64,000 bases of DNA, taken from the NCBI RefSeq assembly GCF_014195535.1, contig NZ_JACIBY010000018.1, positions 62,001 through 126,000 of the forward strand. The letters are read 5' to 3'. This DNA comes from Runella defluvii (GTDB lineage: Bacteria > Bacteroidota > Bacteroidia > Cytophagales > Spirosomataceae). The notes under the pieces are model-generated. The model did no database searches, was not told the origin of the DNA, and worked only from the letters and a program-made list of their open reading frames with translations. Shown here in pieces: positions 27,068-36,963 of the stretch (its first letter is position 1; every line of letters begins with the position of its first letter). The position numbers and the translations under genes are program-made.

Positions 27068-29845
27068 TTACCGCAACGCGTTCCAGTTTAAAATCGCATT
27101 CCACAAAAGTGGCGCGTCGTGGTGGTTGAGGTAACGATGAAGTGGGTCAAACGTAAACGCTACCACTTGGCCTTTGCCTACGGGTACGTTGAAAATAGCA
27201 CCGTGGCCGATGATGGTTTGCTCATTCCGCACCATCCCCGACAGCACATACGGTGGTTCAGGTTTGGGCGTGGCGGGTTTAGGGTCTTTTACTTCTTTTT
27301 TATCGGGCATTCCCATAATCAGCCCCTTGTATTCTTCTTCTTCCTTGAGTGGCTTGGTGCCGTATTGCATCAACATCATGTCGCGGTCGCGCTTTTCGGT
27401 TTGCAACAAGGCCCCTTGTCCTTTGAAAATAGGGAAAGTGTCGGGGTAACCGTACATGATTGGGTGCGATGGCTGACGGTTTTTCACCTGAATAATCGAA
27501 CCCGGGTGAAACAAGGTGGGTGATTCGTACCGTTTCAATTCGCGCACAATGCCCAAATCCGACATGATGCTCGACGAGTTATCGAGGGTAATCAATACCC
27601 CACCTTCATCGACAAACTTTTTCAACTCAGCTACTCCCTCAAAACCAGGGCCACCCGTCATGTCATCGGTGCTGCTTGGCGTGCCGTGCGACGGAAACTC
27701 GGCGGTTTTGGTGTAAGGCATGGGGCCAAATTTGGCATCTACTTCGTGCAAGAAGTTGGCTCCCGTACCGCCCACGCGAGGCACCAAAATCACGTCAAAC
27801 TGCGACCGTAAGTTGCCTTTTTTCAAATGGTCTTTATGAATCGAGGTGTAAGGAATGCCGCGTTGCTCAAATGTAAAGCGCGACCAGCCTTCGTCTTGGG
27901 TTTGGTACCAAGTATGGTAAATCGCCACGCGCGGGAGGCTCACTTCGTGCTGCTTCACTGACGGCAGGGTTTTGGTCGAAATCAAATCCACGCTAAACTT
28001 CTCGGCCAATTGCTTTGCTTGGTCAGACGTTAAGCCCGAAAACACCACGGCTCCCTGTGCCAACGTGTCTTTGCGGCCTTCCAAGGTGATTTTCGCATCC
28101 AATACGATGGTTTTGGCGTTTTGCAATTTTGCCCAATAGGCAGCAGGCAATACCGTATTTTGCGCTTTGTAATTCACCACATAGTACGTTCCTTCTCCCT
28201 CGATTTTTCCATCGTACTTCACATCGGCCACGAGCAATTTCAAGTCCGATACTTCGTATTTGAGGGTATCTTGCTGGGTTACATTTACGCCATTGAGGTA
28301 CTGCAACGTCCACGCAATCGCGTCGTACGGGGGGAATTTAGCTTCTTTCGGATAGTTTTGTTTGGTCAACAACGAGTACGCATAGTTGCGGTACGGTTGG
28401 TTCAACAACACTACATAATCTCCCTGATTTTTACCCGTTTCGGCCTTGTGAACTTCAATTCCTTGGGTACGTAACTGATTGACCAAATACGCCGCCATCG
28501 CGGGGTCGCGTTGTTGCTTACCAATCACAAATGCCTTCGGGCCGTCTTTGGCTGCTTTGGACAAGTTATTCAAACTTTTTTGGTAAAAATTCTTCAACAA
28601 TAACTTACCATTGGCAGCCGCGTATCCCAACGACGCCAATACCCCCGCTTGCATATAATTGATGTTGTTTCGGAACGACCAATATACTTTTTCGGTCGCA
28701 GGATACGGGCGGTACCACTCACGACTTGTCACGTTGTCGCCCGCAAATTTGGCATTGGCCAAGTCACGCATGAAGGTATTCGCGCCCGCATTTCCGTAGG
28801 TTTCGTAAAAACGCCCCACGGAGTTGTGGTTGTTGGCCACCCAAATGCCGTAGCCAGGATACCAGCCATCGTAGAAGGCCCAGTTGAACACCCCAGGAAG
28901 CCCTTGCGCGGCCAACGTCGTCATGTCGTGGTCGGCCATGATTTGCCATTCGCCAATCGCTACGGGATCCACGGCTTCGCTGTATGGACCCGTTCCTGTT
29001 GAAATGTACAACAACGGCACCGACTCGTGCAAGTCGAGCATCACCGTAGGATGCCAGTCGAAGTAGGCTTTAAAAATACTTTTTGTGATGGCCTGCGAGA
29101 CCTGTAAGCCGTCGCGGTTGTTGTCGTGATAGACGTACTTTCCCCAATACGGTGGTGAGGCAGGCATTCCGTCGTCAAAATCTTTGCGTTTTTTGGTGTA
29201 ACGGTTGTACCAGTCCACCATTTTGTCCCAGCCGTCGGGCTCAGACACGGGGTTAATTATCACAATCAGGTTGTCGCGAATGGTCTTGATTTCGTCAGAC
29301 TGTCCCGTTACCAACCGATAGGCCAATTCCATCAGCATTTCGGGCGAGCCCGTTTCGGAGGCGTGCATTCCTCCGTTCAGGAAATACACCACTTTACTAT
29401 CGCCCAAGATTTTTTGCACGTCGGCCGCATTTACTTTGCGCGGGTCAGAAAGGAGTGATAGTTGTTTTTTATAATGGTCGAGGCGCTTGATAGTGGCCGC
29501 ATTGGCAATAACGGACATTTGAATGGGACGATTTTCTTCGGTCGTACCAATCTGTTCGTTGACGATGTTGGGCGACGTGTGCGCTAATTTTTGAAAATAG
29601 CCGTAAATATCCGCCGTTCGGTGCAGCACGCCTGGAGCTCCGACGATTTGCCCAAATTGCTTCAACGGCGACGGGATTTTAGGGTCGTTGACCAAATCCA
29701 GCACCGACGAGGGCAGAAAGCGCGGGTCGGTCGTAAATTCTTTGATTTTTTGGTTGTAAGGCTCGTCGATTTGCTGAGCCTGTGCCGTCAGCGCGAGGGC
29801 ACTCGCACACGCTCCCGACAACAAGAAACGATATAGTGATTTCAT
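27068..29845 (-). CDS. Secreted M14-family zinc metallopeptidase, copy 1
   Basis: 925 residues with a signal peptide (MKSLYRFLLSGACASALALTAQA). The M14 carboxypeptidase domain spans about 60-400: the zinc motif HxxE is HASE near residue 159 (GGMHASETGSPEMLMEL), and the third zinc ligand is probably the His of LDLHESVPLLYIS near 270; NPVSEPDGWD supplies substrate-site residues. A long C-terminal part follows, with a glutamine-amidotransferase-like ThuA/DUF4159-type region (IPYTSIHKDHLKKGNLRSQFDVILVP ... VLITLDN). It is 54% or so alike by eye to the next gene, a tandem duplication (not measured). It should release amino acids from peptides outside the cytoplasm. The start is fixed by the signal peptide. 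Confidence 0.88.
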   Translation of the reverse strand: MKSLYRFLLSGACASALALTAQAQQIDEPYNQKIKEFTTDPRFLPSSVLDLVNDPKIPSPLKQFGQIVGAPGVLHRTADIYGYFQKLAHTSPNIVNEQIGTTEENRPIQMSVIANAATIKRLDHYKKQLSLLSDPRKVNAADVQKILGDSKVVYFLNGGMHASETGSPEMLMELAYRLVTGQSDEIKTIRDNLIVIINPVSEPDGWDKMVDWYNRYTKKRKDFDDGMPASPPYWGKYVYHDNNRDGLQVSQAITKSIFKAYFDWHPTVMLDLHESVPLLYISTGTGPYSEAVDPVAIGEWQIMADHDMTTLAAQGLPGVFNWAFYDGWYPGYGIWVANNHNSVGRFYETYGNAGANTFMRDLANAKFAGDNVTSREWYRPYPATEKVYWSFRNNINYMQAGVLASLGYAAANGKLLLKNFYQKSLNNLSKAAKDGPKAFVIGKQQRDPAMAAYLVNQLRTQGIEVHKAETGKNQGDYVVLLNQPYRNYAYSLLTKQNYPKEAKFPPYDAIAWTLQYLNGVNVTQQDTLKYEVSDLKLLVADVKYDGKIEGEGTYYVVNYKAQNTVLPAAYWAKLQNAKTIVLDAKITLEGRKDTLAQGAVVFSGLTSDQAKQLAEKFSVDLISTKTLPSVKQHEVSLPRVAIYHTWYQTQDEGWSRFTFEQRGIPYTSIHKDHLKKGNLRSQFDVILVPRVGGTGANFLHEVDAKFGPMPYTKTAEFPSHGTPSSTDDMTGGPGFEGVAELKKFVDEGGVLITLDNSSSIMSDLGIVRELKRYESPTLFHPGSIIQVKNRQPSHPIMYGYPDTFPIFKGQGALLQTEKRDRDMMLMQYGTKPLKEEEEYKGLIMGMPDKKEVKDPKPATPKPEPPYVLSGMVRNEQTIIGHGAIFNVPVGKGQVVAFTFDPLHRYLNHHDAPLLWNAILNWNALR

Positions 29846-29944
29846 AGGGATTAGGCTTTGTGTAAATGGTTTTAGACCCCTCTCCCGAAAGCGTTCGAGA
29901 GAGAGGTGACAAAGGGTGTCACTCCGTTAGCAAAAAGCGGTCTT

Positions 29945-32713
29945 TTACAAGTGATTCCAGTTGATGAGGGTATTCCAAATCATCGGTGCATCGTGGAGGT
30001 TGATATAACGATGCAACGGATTAAACGTAAACGCCACCAAACGACCTGCCCCCACGGGAACGTTGAAAATTCCGCCGTGACCCACGATGGTCTGCTCGTT
30101 TCTTACCATTCCCGAAAGCACATACGGTTCTTCTTTCTTAGGTTTGGCAGGCGTAGTCTCTTTAGCCGTTTTGCTGTCAGGCAATCCCATGATTGGGCCG
30201 TTGTATTCTTCATCTTCTTTCAATGATTTAGTGCCATATTGAAGCACCATCATGTCGCGATTGTACTTTTTGGTCTGCAACAACGGTGAAATACCTTTGA
30301 AAATCGGGAATACTTCAGGGAATCCGTACACAATTGGGCTATCTGATTTGCGTACCTTAACGTTTACAATAGAGCCTGGATGGTAGAGACCTGGCGTTTC
30401 TACTTTATCCAAATCGCGGGTAATTCCTGTTTCCGCAATCATCGCAGAAGTGTTGTCCAAAGTCACCAATACTCCACCTGCTTCCACAAACATTCTGAGC
30501 TGGTTCATCCCATCAAAGCCAGGCCCACCTGTCATGTCAGGAGTGGAATCAGGAAACCCGTGCGAAGGAAATTCTGGGGTTTTGGTATAAGGCAATGGCC
30601 CAAATTTTTTATCAATTTCGTGAATAAAATCACTGCCCGTACCACGCATTTTTGGAATCACAATCACGTCGTATTTACTGCGTAAGTCGCCCGCCTTCAA
30701 ATCATCTTTTTCGATGGAAGTGTAGGGAATTCCACGTTGGTCAAAGGTAAAACGCACCCAACCTTCGTCTTGGGTATTGAACCAACTGTGGTAAATGGCC
30801 GTCCGTGGGAGGGTCACTTCGTGTTGTTTCACGTTAGCCGCCGCTTTGGTCGCGGTCAGGTCAAGCCCAAACTGCGTTGTAATATTCTTAGCCTGCTCAG
30901 GCGTAATTCCCTGCAACACCACCGACCCCGCGGCCAAGGTATCCTTTACCCCGCTCAGGGTAGTTTTGGCATCCAACACCATCGCCTTGCTCGATTTATT
31001 CTGCGCTTTTAGCCAATACAAGGCCGACAACACCGTGTTTTGCGCTTTGTAATTGAGGACATAGTCTGTACCCTCTCCTTCCACTTTACCCGTATATTTC
31101 ACTTCTTGATTCACGAGGGTAAGGTCGTTGGCAGCATACGTGACGTTGTCAAGGGCTTTGACGTCAACACCATTCAGGTACCCGAGCGTCCACGCAATGT
31201 CGTCATACGAAGGGTACTTGGTGTCTTTAGGATAGTTTTGTTTGGTCAACAACGAAACCGCCAAATTGCGGTATGGCTGTTCCAACAACACCACATAGTC
31301 CCCTGAAGAGGCTTTGTGAACCTCAATTCCTTGCCCACGCAACTGATTGACCAAGTAGGCCGCCATGGTGGGATCATTTTGTTTTTGGGGAATGGAAAAC
31401 GCACGTGGCGATTCGGTTTTTCCTTTTTGGATAGCATTTACTCCTTTTTGGTAAAAATTGGTCAACAACAACCGTCGGTTATTGGCGGCATAGGTCAAGC
31501 CCGCCAACACGCCTGCTTGCATGTAATTGATGTTGTTTCGGTACGACCAATTCACTTTTTCGGTAGCGGGATTGGGCCGATACCATTCTTTGCTCGTTAC
31601 GGGGTCGCCTGAGTATTTTTGGTTCGACAAATCGCGCACATACGTCGTGGCACCCGCGTTGCCAAATGTCTCATAAAAACGTCCGATTGAGTTGTGATTG
31701 TTGGCAATAAAAAACGCGTAGCCAGGGTTCCATCCGTCATAAAAAGCCCACGTAAACACCCCTGGTAATCCCTGAGAGGCTAACGCTGTCATTTCGTGGT
31801 TGGCCATGGTTTGCCACTCACCAATGGTGATGGGGTCGATGGCATCGTTGTACGGCCCTGTTCCCGTAGAAATATAAAGCAACGGCACCGACTCGTGCAA
31901 ATCGAGCATCACCGTTGGGTGCCAATCGTAGTAAATTTTGTACATGGCTTTGGTCAACGCCTGCGACGACTGTAAACCATCGCGGTTGTTGTCGTGATAG
32001 GTATATTTTCCCCAATACGGCACGCGAGGGAAACCATCCTCATAGTTTTTACGATCTTTGGTGTAGCGATTGTACCAATCCACTTGTTTGTCCCAGCCAT
32101 CGGGTTCTGATACGGGGTTAATCAACACAATGATATTATCTCGAACGGCTTTACTATCAGGCGTTTGGGCGGTGATTAAACGATACGCCAACTCCATCAC
32201 CATTTCGGGAGAACCCATCTCGGGCGAGTGAAGTCCGCAGTTGATGTAATACACCAATTTGGTATCGCCCAACACCTTTTCCAGCTCCGACGCGGGTAAT
32301 TTGCGCGGGTCGGCCAGCAGCGAAAGTTGTTTTTGGTAGTGGGCCACGCGTTTCATGGCGTCTTCGTTTCCGATGGCCACCAAGTGAATCGGGCGACCTT
32401 CTTCGCTTGTTCCTACCTGTTGCATGGTCAGGTAAGGCGAACTTTGCGACAGTTTTTGAAAATAGCCATAGATGGTCGTGGTGTTGTGCAAAATCCCAGG
32501 TGCGCCCACAATCTCGCCAAAGTGTTTACGCGGCGATGGTACCTTCGGGTCATCGGTTAGATTGAGCACCGACGATGGCAAAAAGCGGGAATCTGTGGTG
32601 TATTCTTTAATTTTTTGGTTGTACACCTCGTCGATTTTCTGGGCGTACGTGGCTGCCGAACAAAAAGCAATGGTAGAAACGGCAAGCGGTCTAAGCAGAC
32701 GTTTGAAGTACAT
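29945..32713 (-). CDS. Secreted M14-family zinc metallopeptidase, copy 2
   Basis: 922 residues from MYFKRLLRPLAVSTIAFCSAATYA, a signal peptide; the longer frame to 32776 adds an unlikely 21-residue leader. Layout is the same as copy 1: zinc motif HSPE in CGLHSPEMGSPEMVMEL, LDLHESVPLLYIS, a catalytic-domain end near FYETFGNAGATTY, and a C-terminal region with RGIPYTSIEKDDLKAGDLRSKYDVIVIP and VLVTLDN, then the final HRYINLHDAPMIWNTLINWN. It precedes copy 1 on the minus strand with a 99-base gap that contains an imperfect family-A-like hairpin (about 29878-29909). The pair and the divergent tricorn protease suggest a locus for peptide breakdown. Confidence 0.88.
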   Translation of the reverse strand: MYFKRLLRPLAVSTIAFCSAATYAQKIDEVYNQKIKEYTTDSRFLPSSVLNLTDDPKVPSPRKHFGEIVGAPGILHNTTTIYGYFQKLSQSSPYLTMQQVGTSEEGRPIHLVAIGNEDAMKRVAHYQKQLSLLADPRKLPASELEKVLGDTKLVYYINCGLHSPEMGSPEMVMELAYRLITAQTPDSKAVRDNIIVLINPVSEPDGWDKQVDWYNRYTKDRKNYEDGFPRVPYWGKYTYHDNNRDGLQSSQALTKAMYKIYYDWHPTVMLDLHESVPLLYISTGTGPYNDAIDPITIGEWQTMANHEMTALASQGLPGVFTWAFYDGWNPGYAFFIANNHNSIGRFYETFGNAGATTYVRDLSNQKYSGDPVTSKEWYRPNPATEKVNWSYRNNINYMQAGVLAGLTYAANNRRLLLTNFYQKGVNAIQKGKTESPRAFSIPQKQNDPTMAAYLVNQLRGQGIEVHKASSGDYVVLLEQPYRNLAVSLLTKQNYPKDTKYPSYDDIAWTLGYLNGVDVKALDNVTYAANDLTLVNQEVKYTGKVEGEGTDYVLNYKAQNTVLSALYWLKAQNKSSKAMVLDAKTTLSGVKDTLAAGSVVLQGITPEQAKNITTQFGLDLTATKAAANVKQHEVTLPRTAIYHSWFNTQDEGWVRFTFDQRGIPYTSIEKDDLKAGDLRSKYDVIVIPKMRGTGSDFIHEIDKKFGPLPYTKTPEFPSHGFPDSTPDMTGGPGFDGMNQLRMFVEAGGVLVTLDNTSAMIAETGITRDLDKVETPGLYHPGSIVNVKVRKSDSPIVYGFPEVFPIFKGISPLLQTKKYNRDMMVLQYGTKSLKEDEEYNGPIMGLPDSKTAKETTPAKPKKEEPYVLSGMVRNEQTIVGHGGIFNVPVGAGRLVAFTFNPLHRYINLHDAPMIWNTLINWNHL

Positions 32714-32969
32714 GTGAGTTAGTTTGGTTAGGACGGATGAAGTAATGCAGGCATTAACAGCCTTTAAAGATGGCACTATAAATTGCCTATTTCAAGTATC
32801 ATTACGATTTAATTTTCTATCCCAACCCTCAAACTTTTCATATTCGTACAAAACATTTTTATAATCCATAAATAGCGCATTCCTTTCTTTTCAAGCCCTG
32901 TTGTATTCGCGCCAGATTCACTATTTTTGGCTTTTCAATCCATTTAGTTTCATCAACCCTTACGTAGCC

Positions 32970-35900
32970 ATGTTTAAACCCCTATTCTGGGCCAGCCTTT
33001 TCGCTACCAGTGCAGCCATTGCCCAATCGAGCGTGCATTTTGCCACCCACCCTACCCTGAGCCCCGACGCTAAAACGGCCATTTTTGCCTACGAATCTGA
33101 CCTGTGGAAAACCGACCTTACCTCGGGCATTACCTCCCGCCTCACAGCCATGCAAGGCAACGAATCTCGCCCACGTATTTCACCCGATGGGAAATGGTTG
33201 GCATTTACGGGTACTGAAAATGGGAATGCCGATGTGTTTGTGATGCCCCTCGAAGGTGGTACCATTCGGCAACTTACCCACCACAGCACCTACGATTTGG
33301 TAGAAGCTTGGTCGTGGGATTCACAAACAATTTATTTTGAATCGGGAGTACAAAACAGCGGCACGACCTACACCATTTCGGTAATCGGAGGAACGCCCAA
33401 ACGCGTTTTTAAACATTATTTCAACCGCACGCACAACGTCGCCGAAAGCCCGACGGGCGAGTTGTTTTTCAACGACACCTGGGAAAGTGATGACCAAGCC
33501 ATGCGCAAGCGCTACAAAGGCGACTTCAACCCTGATATTCAGTCGTACAACCTAAAAACCAACACCTATAAACGCTACACCGACTACCGTGGCAAGGACA
33601 TGTGGGCGACGATTGACAAAAAAGGGGCCATTTATTTTGTGTCGGACGAAGCCAACGGAGAGTACAATTTATACACTTTCGTAAACGGACAAAAAACCGC
33701 CCTCACTTCGTTCAAAGAATCCATCAAACGGCCTCAGGTAAGTGCCGATGGCAGCAAGGTTATTTTTGAAAAAGACTACCAACCTTGGGTGTATGACGTT
33801 GCGACTAAAGCCGCTGCTCCGCTCAAAATCAACCTAGTCAGAAACTTTACGCTCACCAAGTGGCAAGATTTTAAAGTAAGTGGGTCAATCTCGGCCTTTG
33901 ATGTCGCTCCTGACAACAAAAAACTGGCCTTCATTTCGCGGGGAGAATTGTTTGTATCGGACATTGAAGGAAAGTACATTAAACAACTCAAAACCACTCC
34001 TAACGAACGCGTTCAGGAAGTAAAATGGTTGGCCGATACTTTGACGTTGTTGGTAGGACAAACCGTAGGTGGCTACCAAAACTGGTTTACCCTCAAAGCC
34101 GACGGCAAAGGAACACTCAAACAACTTACCACTGATACCCAAAACAACCGTCAGCTAGTTTTTAACAAGGACCGCAGCTCGGGCGTGTATTTGAGCGGAC
34201 GCAACGAAGTTCGCCTACTCGACCTCAAAACCTTTGAAAATAAGACGATTGTCAAAGATGAGCTTTGGGGTTTTTACAACGACAACGCCTACTTCTCGCC
34301 CAATGGCGAATACGTGATGTTTACGGCTTACCGCGATTTTGAAAGAGATATTTTCCTGCATCACCTCACCAAAAACGAGACTATTAACCTCACCAACACG
34401 GGTATTTCGGAGTCGGCGCCTGTGTGGTCGCCCGATAGCAAGTACATTTATTTTGAGTCCGACCGTATTAACCCAGGCTATCCGTTTGGCCCGCGCAATG
34501 TAAAAGTTTACCGCTTGGCACTCACCAAAATCGAAGACCCGTTCCGCAGCGACAAATGGGAGGATTTGTTTAAAGTAACCAAAAAAGATTCGACCGCTAC
34601 GGCGGCCAAAACGCCCGAAAAATCGAGCAAGAAAAAGAAAGCTACGCCTGCCGAGCCTAAAAAAGAAACCAAGAAAGAAATCAAACCCATCGAGATTGAT
34701 TTGGCTGACATTTGGGAGCGCATGGAGCAAGTAGGGCCGTCGTTTGGTCAACAAGGCTCTCCCGCTGTTTTTCAAAAAGACGATAAAACCTACGTCATTT
34801 ACGTTTCTGATCACAGCGAGGGCGAAAATAAGCTTTGGCGCACGACGTACGAGCCTTTCAAAGCCCCCAAAACCGAGAAAGTGGAAGACGGCGTTCGCGG
34901 GTACGATTGGGTACAGGTAGGCGATAAATCGTATTTACTCATCAACGGTAAACTCAAAAAATTCACCCCAGAATCGGGTAAAGCAGAAGATATTACGATT
35001 GACTTTACCTTCCGTCGCAATTTGGAAGAGGAGTTTCGTCAAATGTATTATGAAGCGTGGGCGAGTGTAGAAGAAAATTTTTACAATGAAACCTTCCACG
35101 GTGCCGACTGGAAAGCCCTACGCGACCGCTACGCCAAGTACTTGCCTTATCTCAACCAACGTGACGATTTTCGGACATTGTTCAACGATATGCTTGGCGA
35201 GCTAAACGCCTCTCACTTAGGGCTTTATAGCAACGGAAAAGAAGAAGAAGTTTTCTACAAATCTCGCACGATGGAAACGGGGATTCTTTTCGACAACCAG
35301 CGCCCGTTTGTCGTTGACCGCATTCTAAAACGTAGCGCCGCCGACAAACACGGAAAAAAAATTGGCAAAGGTGACATCCTCACGCACGTCAACGGTGAGG
35401 CGATAGACTCGCTCCAAAACCGCGACGTGTATTTTACCAAACCTTCGTCTGATACCGAAATTACGCTGACGTTCCGCCGCAGTAACGTCGATTCTAGCTA
35501 CTCGGTGAGAGTGCATCCAAGAGGTTCATTATCAGGAAATTTCTACGATGAATGGATGGATTGGAACCAAAATTACGTGGACGAAAAAAGTAAAAAACGG
35601 ATTGCCTACGTACACATGAAAGACATGGGCATGGGCGAATACGAGCGTTTTGTCCACGACATGACCCGCGATTGGTACAAAAAAGATGCTTTAATTCTGG
35701 ATTTGCGCTACAACACAGGCGGAAACGTCCACGATTTGGTGCTTAATTTCTTGTCGCAAAAGCCTTATTTGCAGTGGAAATACCGCGAAGGAAAACCCAC
35801 CCCTCAACCCAATTTTGGGGTAGCGGCGAAGCCAATTGTATTGCTTATCAACGAACAATCGCTCTCGGATGCCGAAATGACCGCCACGGGTTTCAAAGCC

Positions 35901-36149
35901 CTCAAGTTGGGTAAAGTCATTGGCACCGAAACCTACCGCTGGATTATTTTTACGTCGGGCAAAGGGCTCGTCGATGGCTCGTTTTATCGTTTGCCTTCGT
36001 GGGGATGTTATACGCTTGATGGCAAAAACATTGAGCAAGAAGGTGTCGCGCCTGACATTTACATCAAGCAAACATTTACCGACCGCCTCACCGACAAAGA
36101 CCCCCAACTCGACCGCGCCATCGACGAGATTTTAAAAGACCTGAAGTAG
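32970..36149 (+). CDS. Tricorn-type S41 serine protease, secreted
   Basis: 1059 residues from MFKPLFWASLFATSAAIA, a signal peptide; the frame is open further upstream but that part does not look coding. Residues about 25-330 and 340-540 are WD40-like PD40 propeller repeats (LSPDAKTAIFAYESDLWKTDL, ISPDGKWLAFTG, WSPDSKYIYFESDR). A Lys/Thr-rich linker is followed by the helical C1 domain, a PDZ domain (about 780-870, GKKIGKGDILTHVNGEAID) and the S41 domain with the nucleophile Ser in NEQSLSDAEM near 961. Tricorn cuts peptides from the proteasome in archaea; bacterial secreted forms digest oligopeptides. It is divergent from two M14 peptidases, which fits a shared role. Confidence 0.9.
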   Translation: MFKPLFWASLFATSAAIAQSSVHFATHPTLSPDAKTAIFAYESDLWKTDLTSGITSRLTAMQGNESRPRISPDGKWLAFTGTENGNADVFVMPLEGGTIRQLTHHSTYDLVEAWSWDSQTIYFESGVQNSGTTYTISVIGGTPKRVFKHYFNRTHNVAESPTGELFFNDTWESDDQAMRKRYKGDFNPDIQSYNLKTNTYKRYTDYRGKDMWATIDKKGAIYFVSDEANGEYNLYTFVNGQKTALTSFKESIKRPQVSADGSKVIFEKDYQPWVYDVATKAAAPLKINLVRNFTLTKWQDFKVSGSISAFDVAPDNKKLAFISRGELFVSDIEGKYIKQLKTTPNERVQEVKWLADTLTLLVGQTVGGYQNWFTLKADGKGTLKQLTTDTQNNRQLVFNKDRSSGVYLSGRNEVRLLDLKTFENKTIVKDELWGFYNDNAYFSPNGEYVMFTAYRDFERDIFLHHLTKNETINLTNTGISESAPVWSPDSKYIYFESDRINPGYPFGPRNVKVYRLALTKIEDPFRSDKWEDLFKVTKKDSTATAAKTPEKSSKKKKATPAEPKKETKKEIKPIEIDLADIWERMEQVGPSFGQQGSPAVFQKDDKTYVIYVSDHSEGENKLWRTTYEPFKAPKTEKVEDGVRGYDWVQVGDKSYLLINGKLKKFTPESGKAEDITIDFTFRRNLEEEFRQMYYEAWASVEENFYNETFHGADWKALRDRYAKYLPYLNQRDDFRTLFNDMLGELNASHLGLYSNGKEEEVFYKSRTMETGILFDNQRPFVVDRILKRSAADKHGKKIGKGDILTHVNGEAIDSLQNRDVYFTKPSSDTEITLTFRRSNVDSSYSVRVHPRGSLSGNFYDEWMDWNQNYVDEKSKKRIAYVHMKDMGMGEYERFVHDMTRDWYKKDALILDLRYNTGGNVHDLVLNFLSQKPYLQWKYREGKPTPQPNFGVAAKPIVLLINEQSLSDAEMTATGFKALKLGKVIGTETYRWIIFTSGKGLVDGSFYRLPSWGCYTLDGKNIEQEGVAPDIYIKQTFTDRLTDKDPQLDRAIDEILKDLK

Positions 36150-36294
36150 AATTTCTGTTATCTTTGAAACCCGTTATCGGAATGACGATTGAAAGAATGA
36201 CGAAGTACGAAGTAGAAACGAGGTGCTCCCCATTCCTAATTTCGTCATTCGTAACTCGTTCACTCGTCATTCACAATACTCTAAATTACAACAT

Positions 36295-36804
36295 ATGCCA
36301 AGCTGGTACTTAGGAAAAATCAAATACCAACAAGAACAAGAAAACGGTGCGCTCAAGACTATCTCGGAAGCGTACCTTGTGGACGCGGTTTCATACACCG
36401 ATGCCGAAGCGCGAATTTATCGCATCGTAGCTGACAACACACCTGATTTTCAAGTAAGTAGCCTTACCAAAATGAAACTCTCTGATGTATTTCATTTTGA
36501 GGATGAAGGGGGAGAAAAATGGTTTAAGTGCAAAACTTTTTACGTCTCTATCGACGATAGCAAAGGCGCTGCCAAAGAGAAAAAAATCATCAGTTACATG
36601 CTCGTCAATGCCGATAGCCCCAAGCAAGCCATCGAACGCATTGAAAAGAGTTTGGCGACGATGTTGATTCCCTACGAAATCACGGACGTGAACCTAACGC
36701 CTATTTTGGAAGTGTATCCTTATTCACCCGAAGACGAAGCACAACAAGTTCCTGCGGGTTTTCGCCCCCTCGCCGAAGTGATGGCAGAGCGCGGAGCTGA
36801 GTAA
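36295..36804 (+). CDS. DUF4494 protein
   Basis: 169 residues. MPSWYLGKIKYQQEQENGALKTISEAYLVDAVSYTDAEARIY is the standard opening of DUF4494, a small cytosolic family restricted to Bacteroidota. KMKLSDVFHFEDEGGEKWFKCKTFY and the middle LVNADSPKQAIERIEKSL are also conserved. No function is established. The start at 36295 is chosen because the family begins there; the frame upstream is open. It is followed by a clear terminator. Confidence 0.87.
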   Translation: MPSWYLGKIKYQQEQENGALKTISEAYLVDAVSYTDAEARIYRIVADNTPDFQVSSLTKMKLSDVFHFEDEGGEKWFKCKTFYVSIDDSKGAAKEKKIISYMLVNADSPKQAIERIEKSLATMLIPYEITDVNLTPILEVYPYSPEDEAQQVPAGFRPLAEVMAERGAE

Positions 36805-36815
36805 TAGAAAATTGA

Positions 36816-36842
36816 CGAGGCTGTCCTTTTTGGACAGCCTCG
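36816..36842 (+). terminator. Rho-independent terminator after DUF4494 gene
   Basis: An 11-bp perfect stem CGAGGCTGTCC / GGACAGCCTCG with a T5 loop begins 11 bases behind the stop codon. It is followed by a short T/C-rich tract. Confidence 0.8.
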
Positions 36843-36963
36843 TTGCCTTTTAAGCAGTAGAGTACAAATTTTAGGGGATTCGCTTTGACGTAATTCACTG
36901 TTATCCAACTCAATTAACGATTAACAGATAACAATTAACCGCTCAGGCGGCCTGCGTGAGCAC

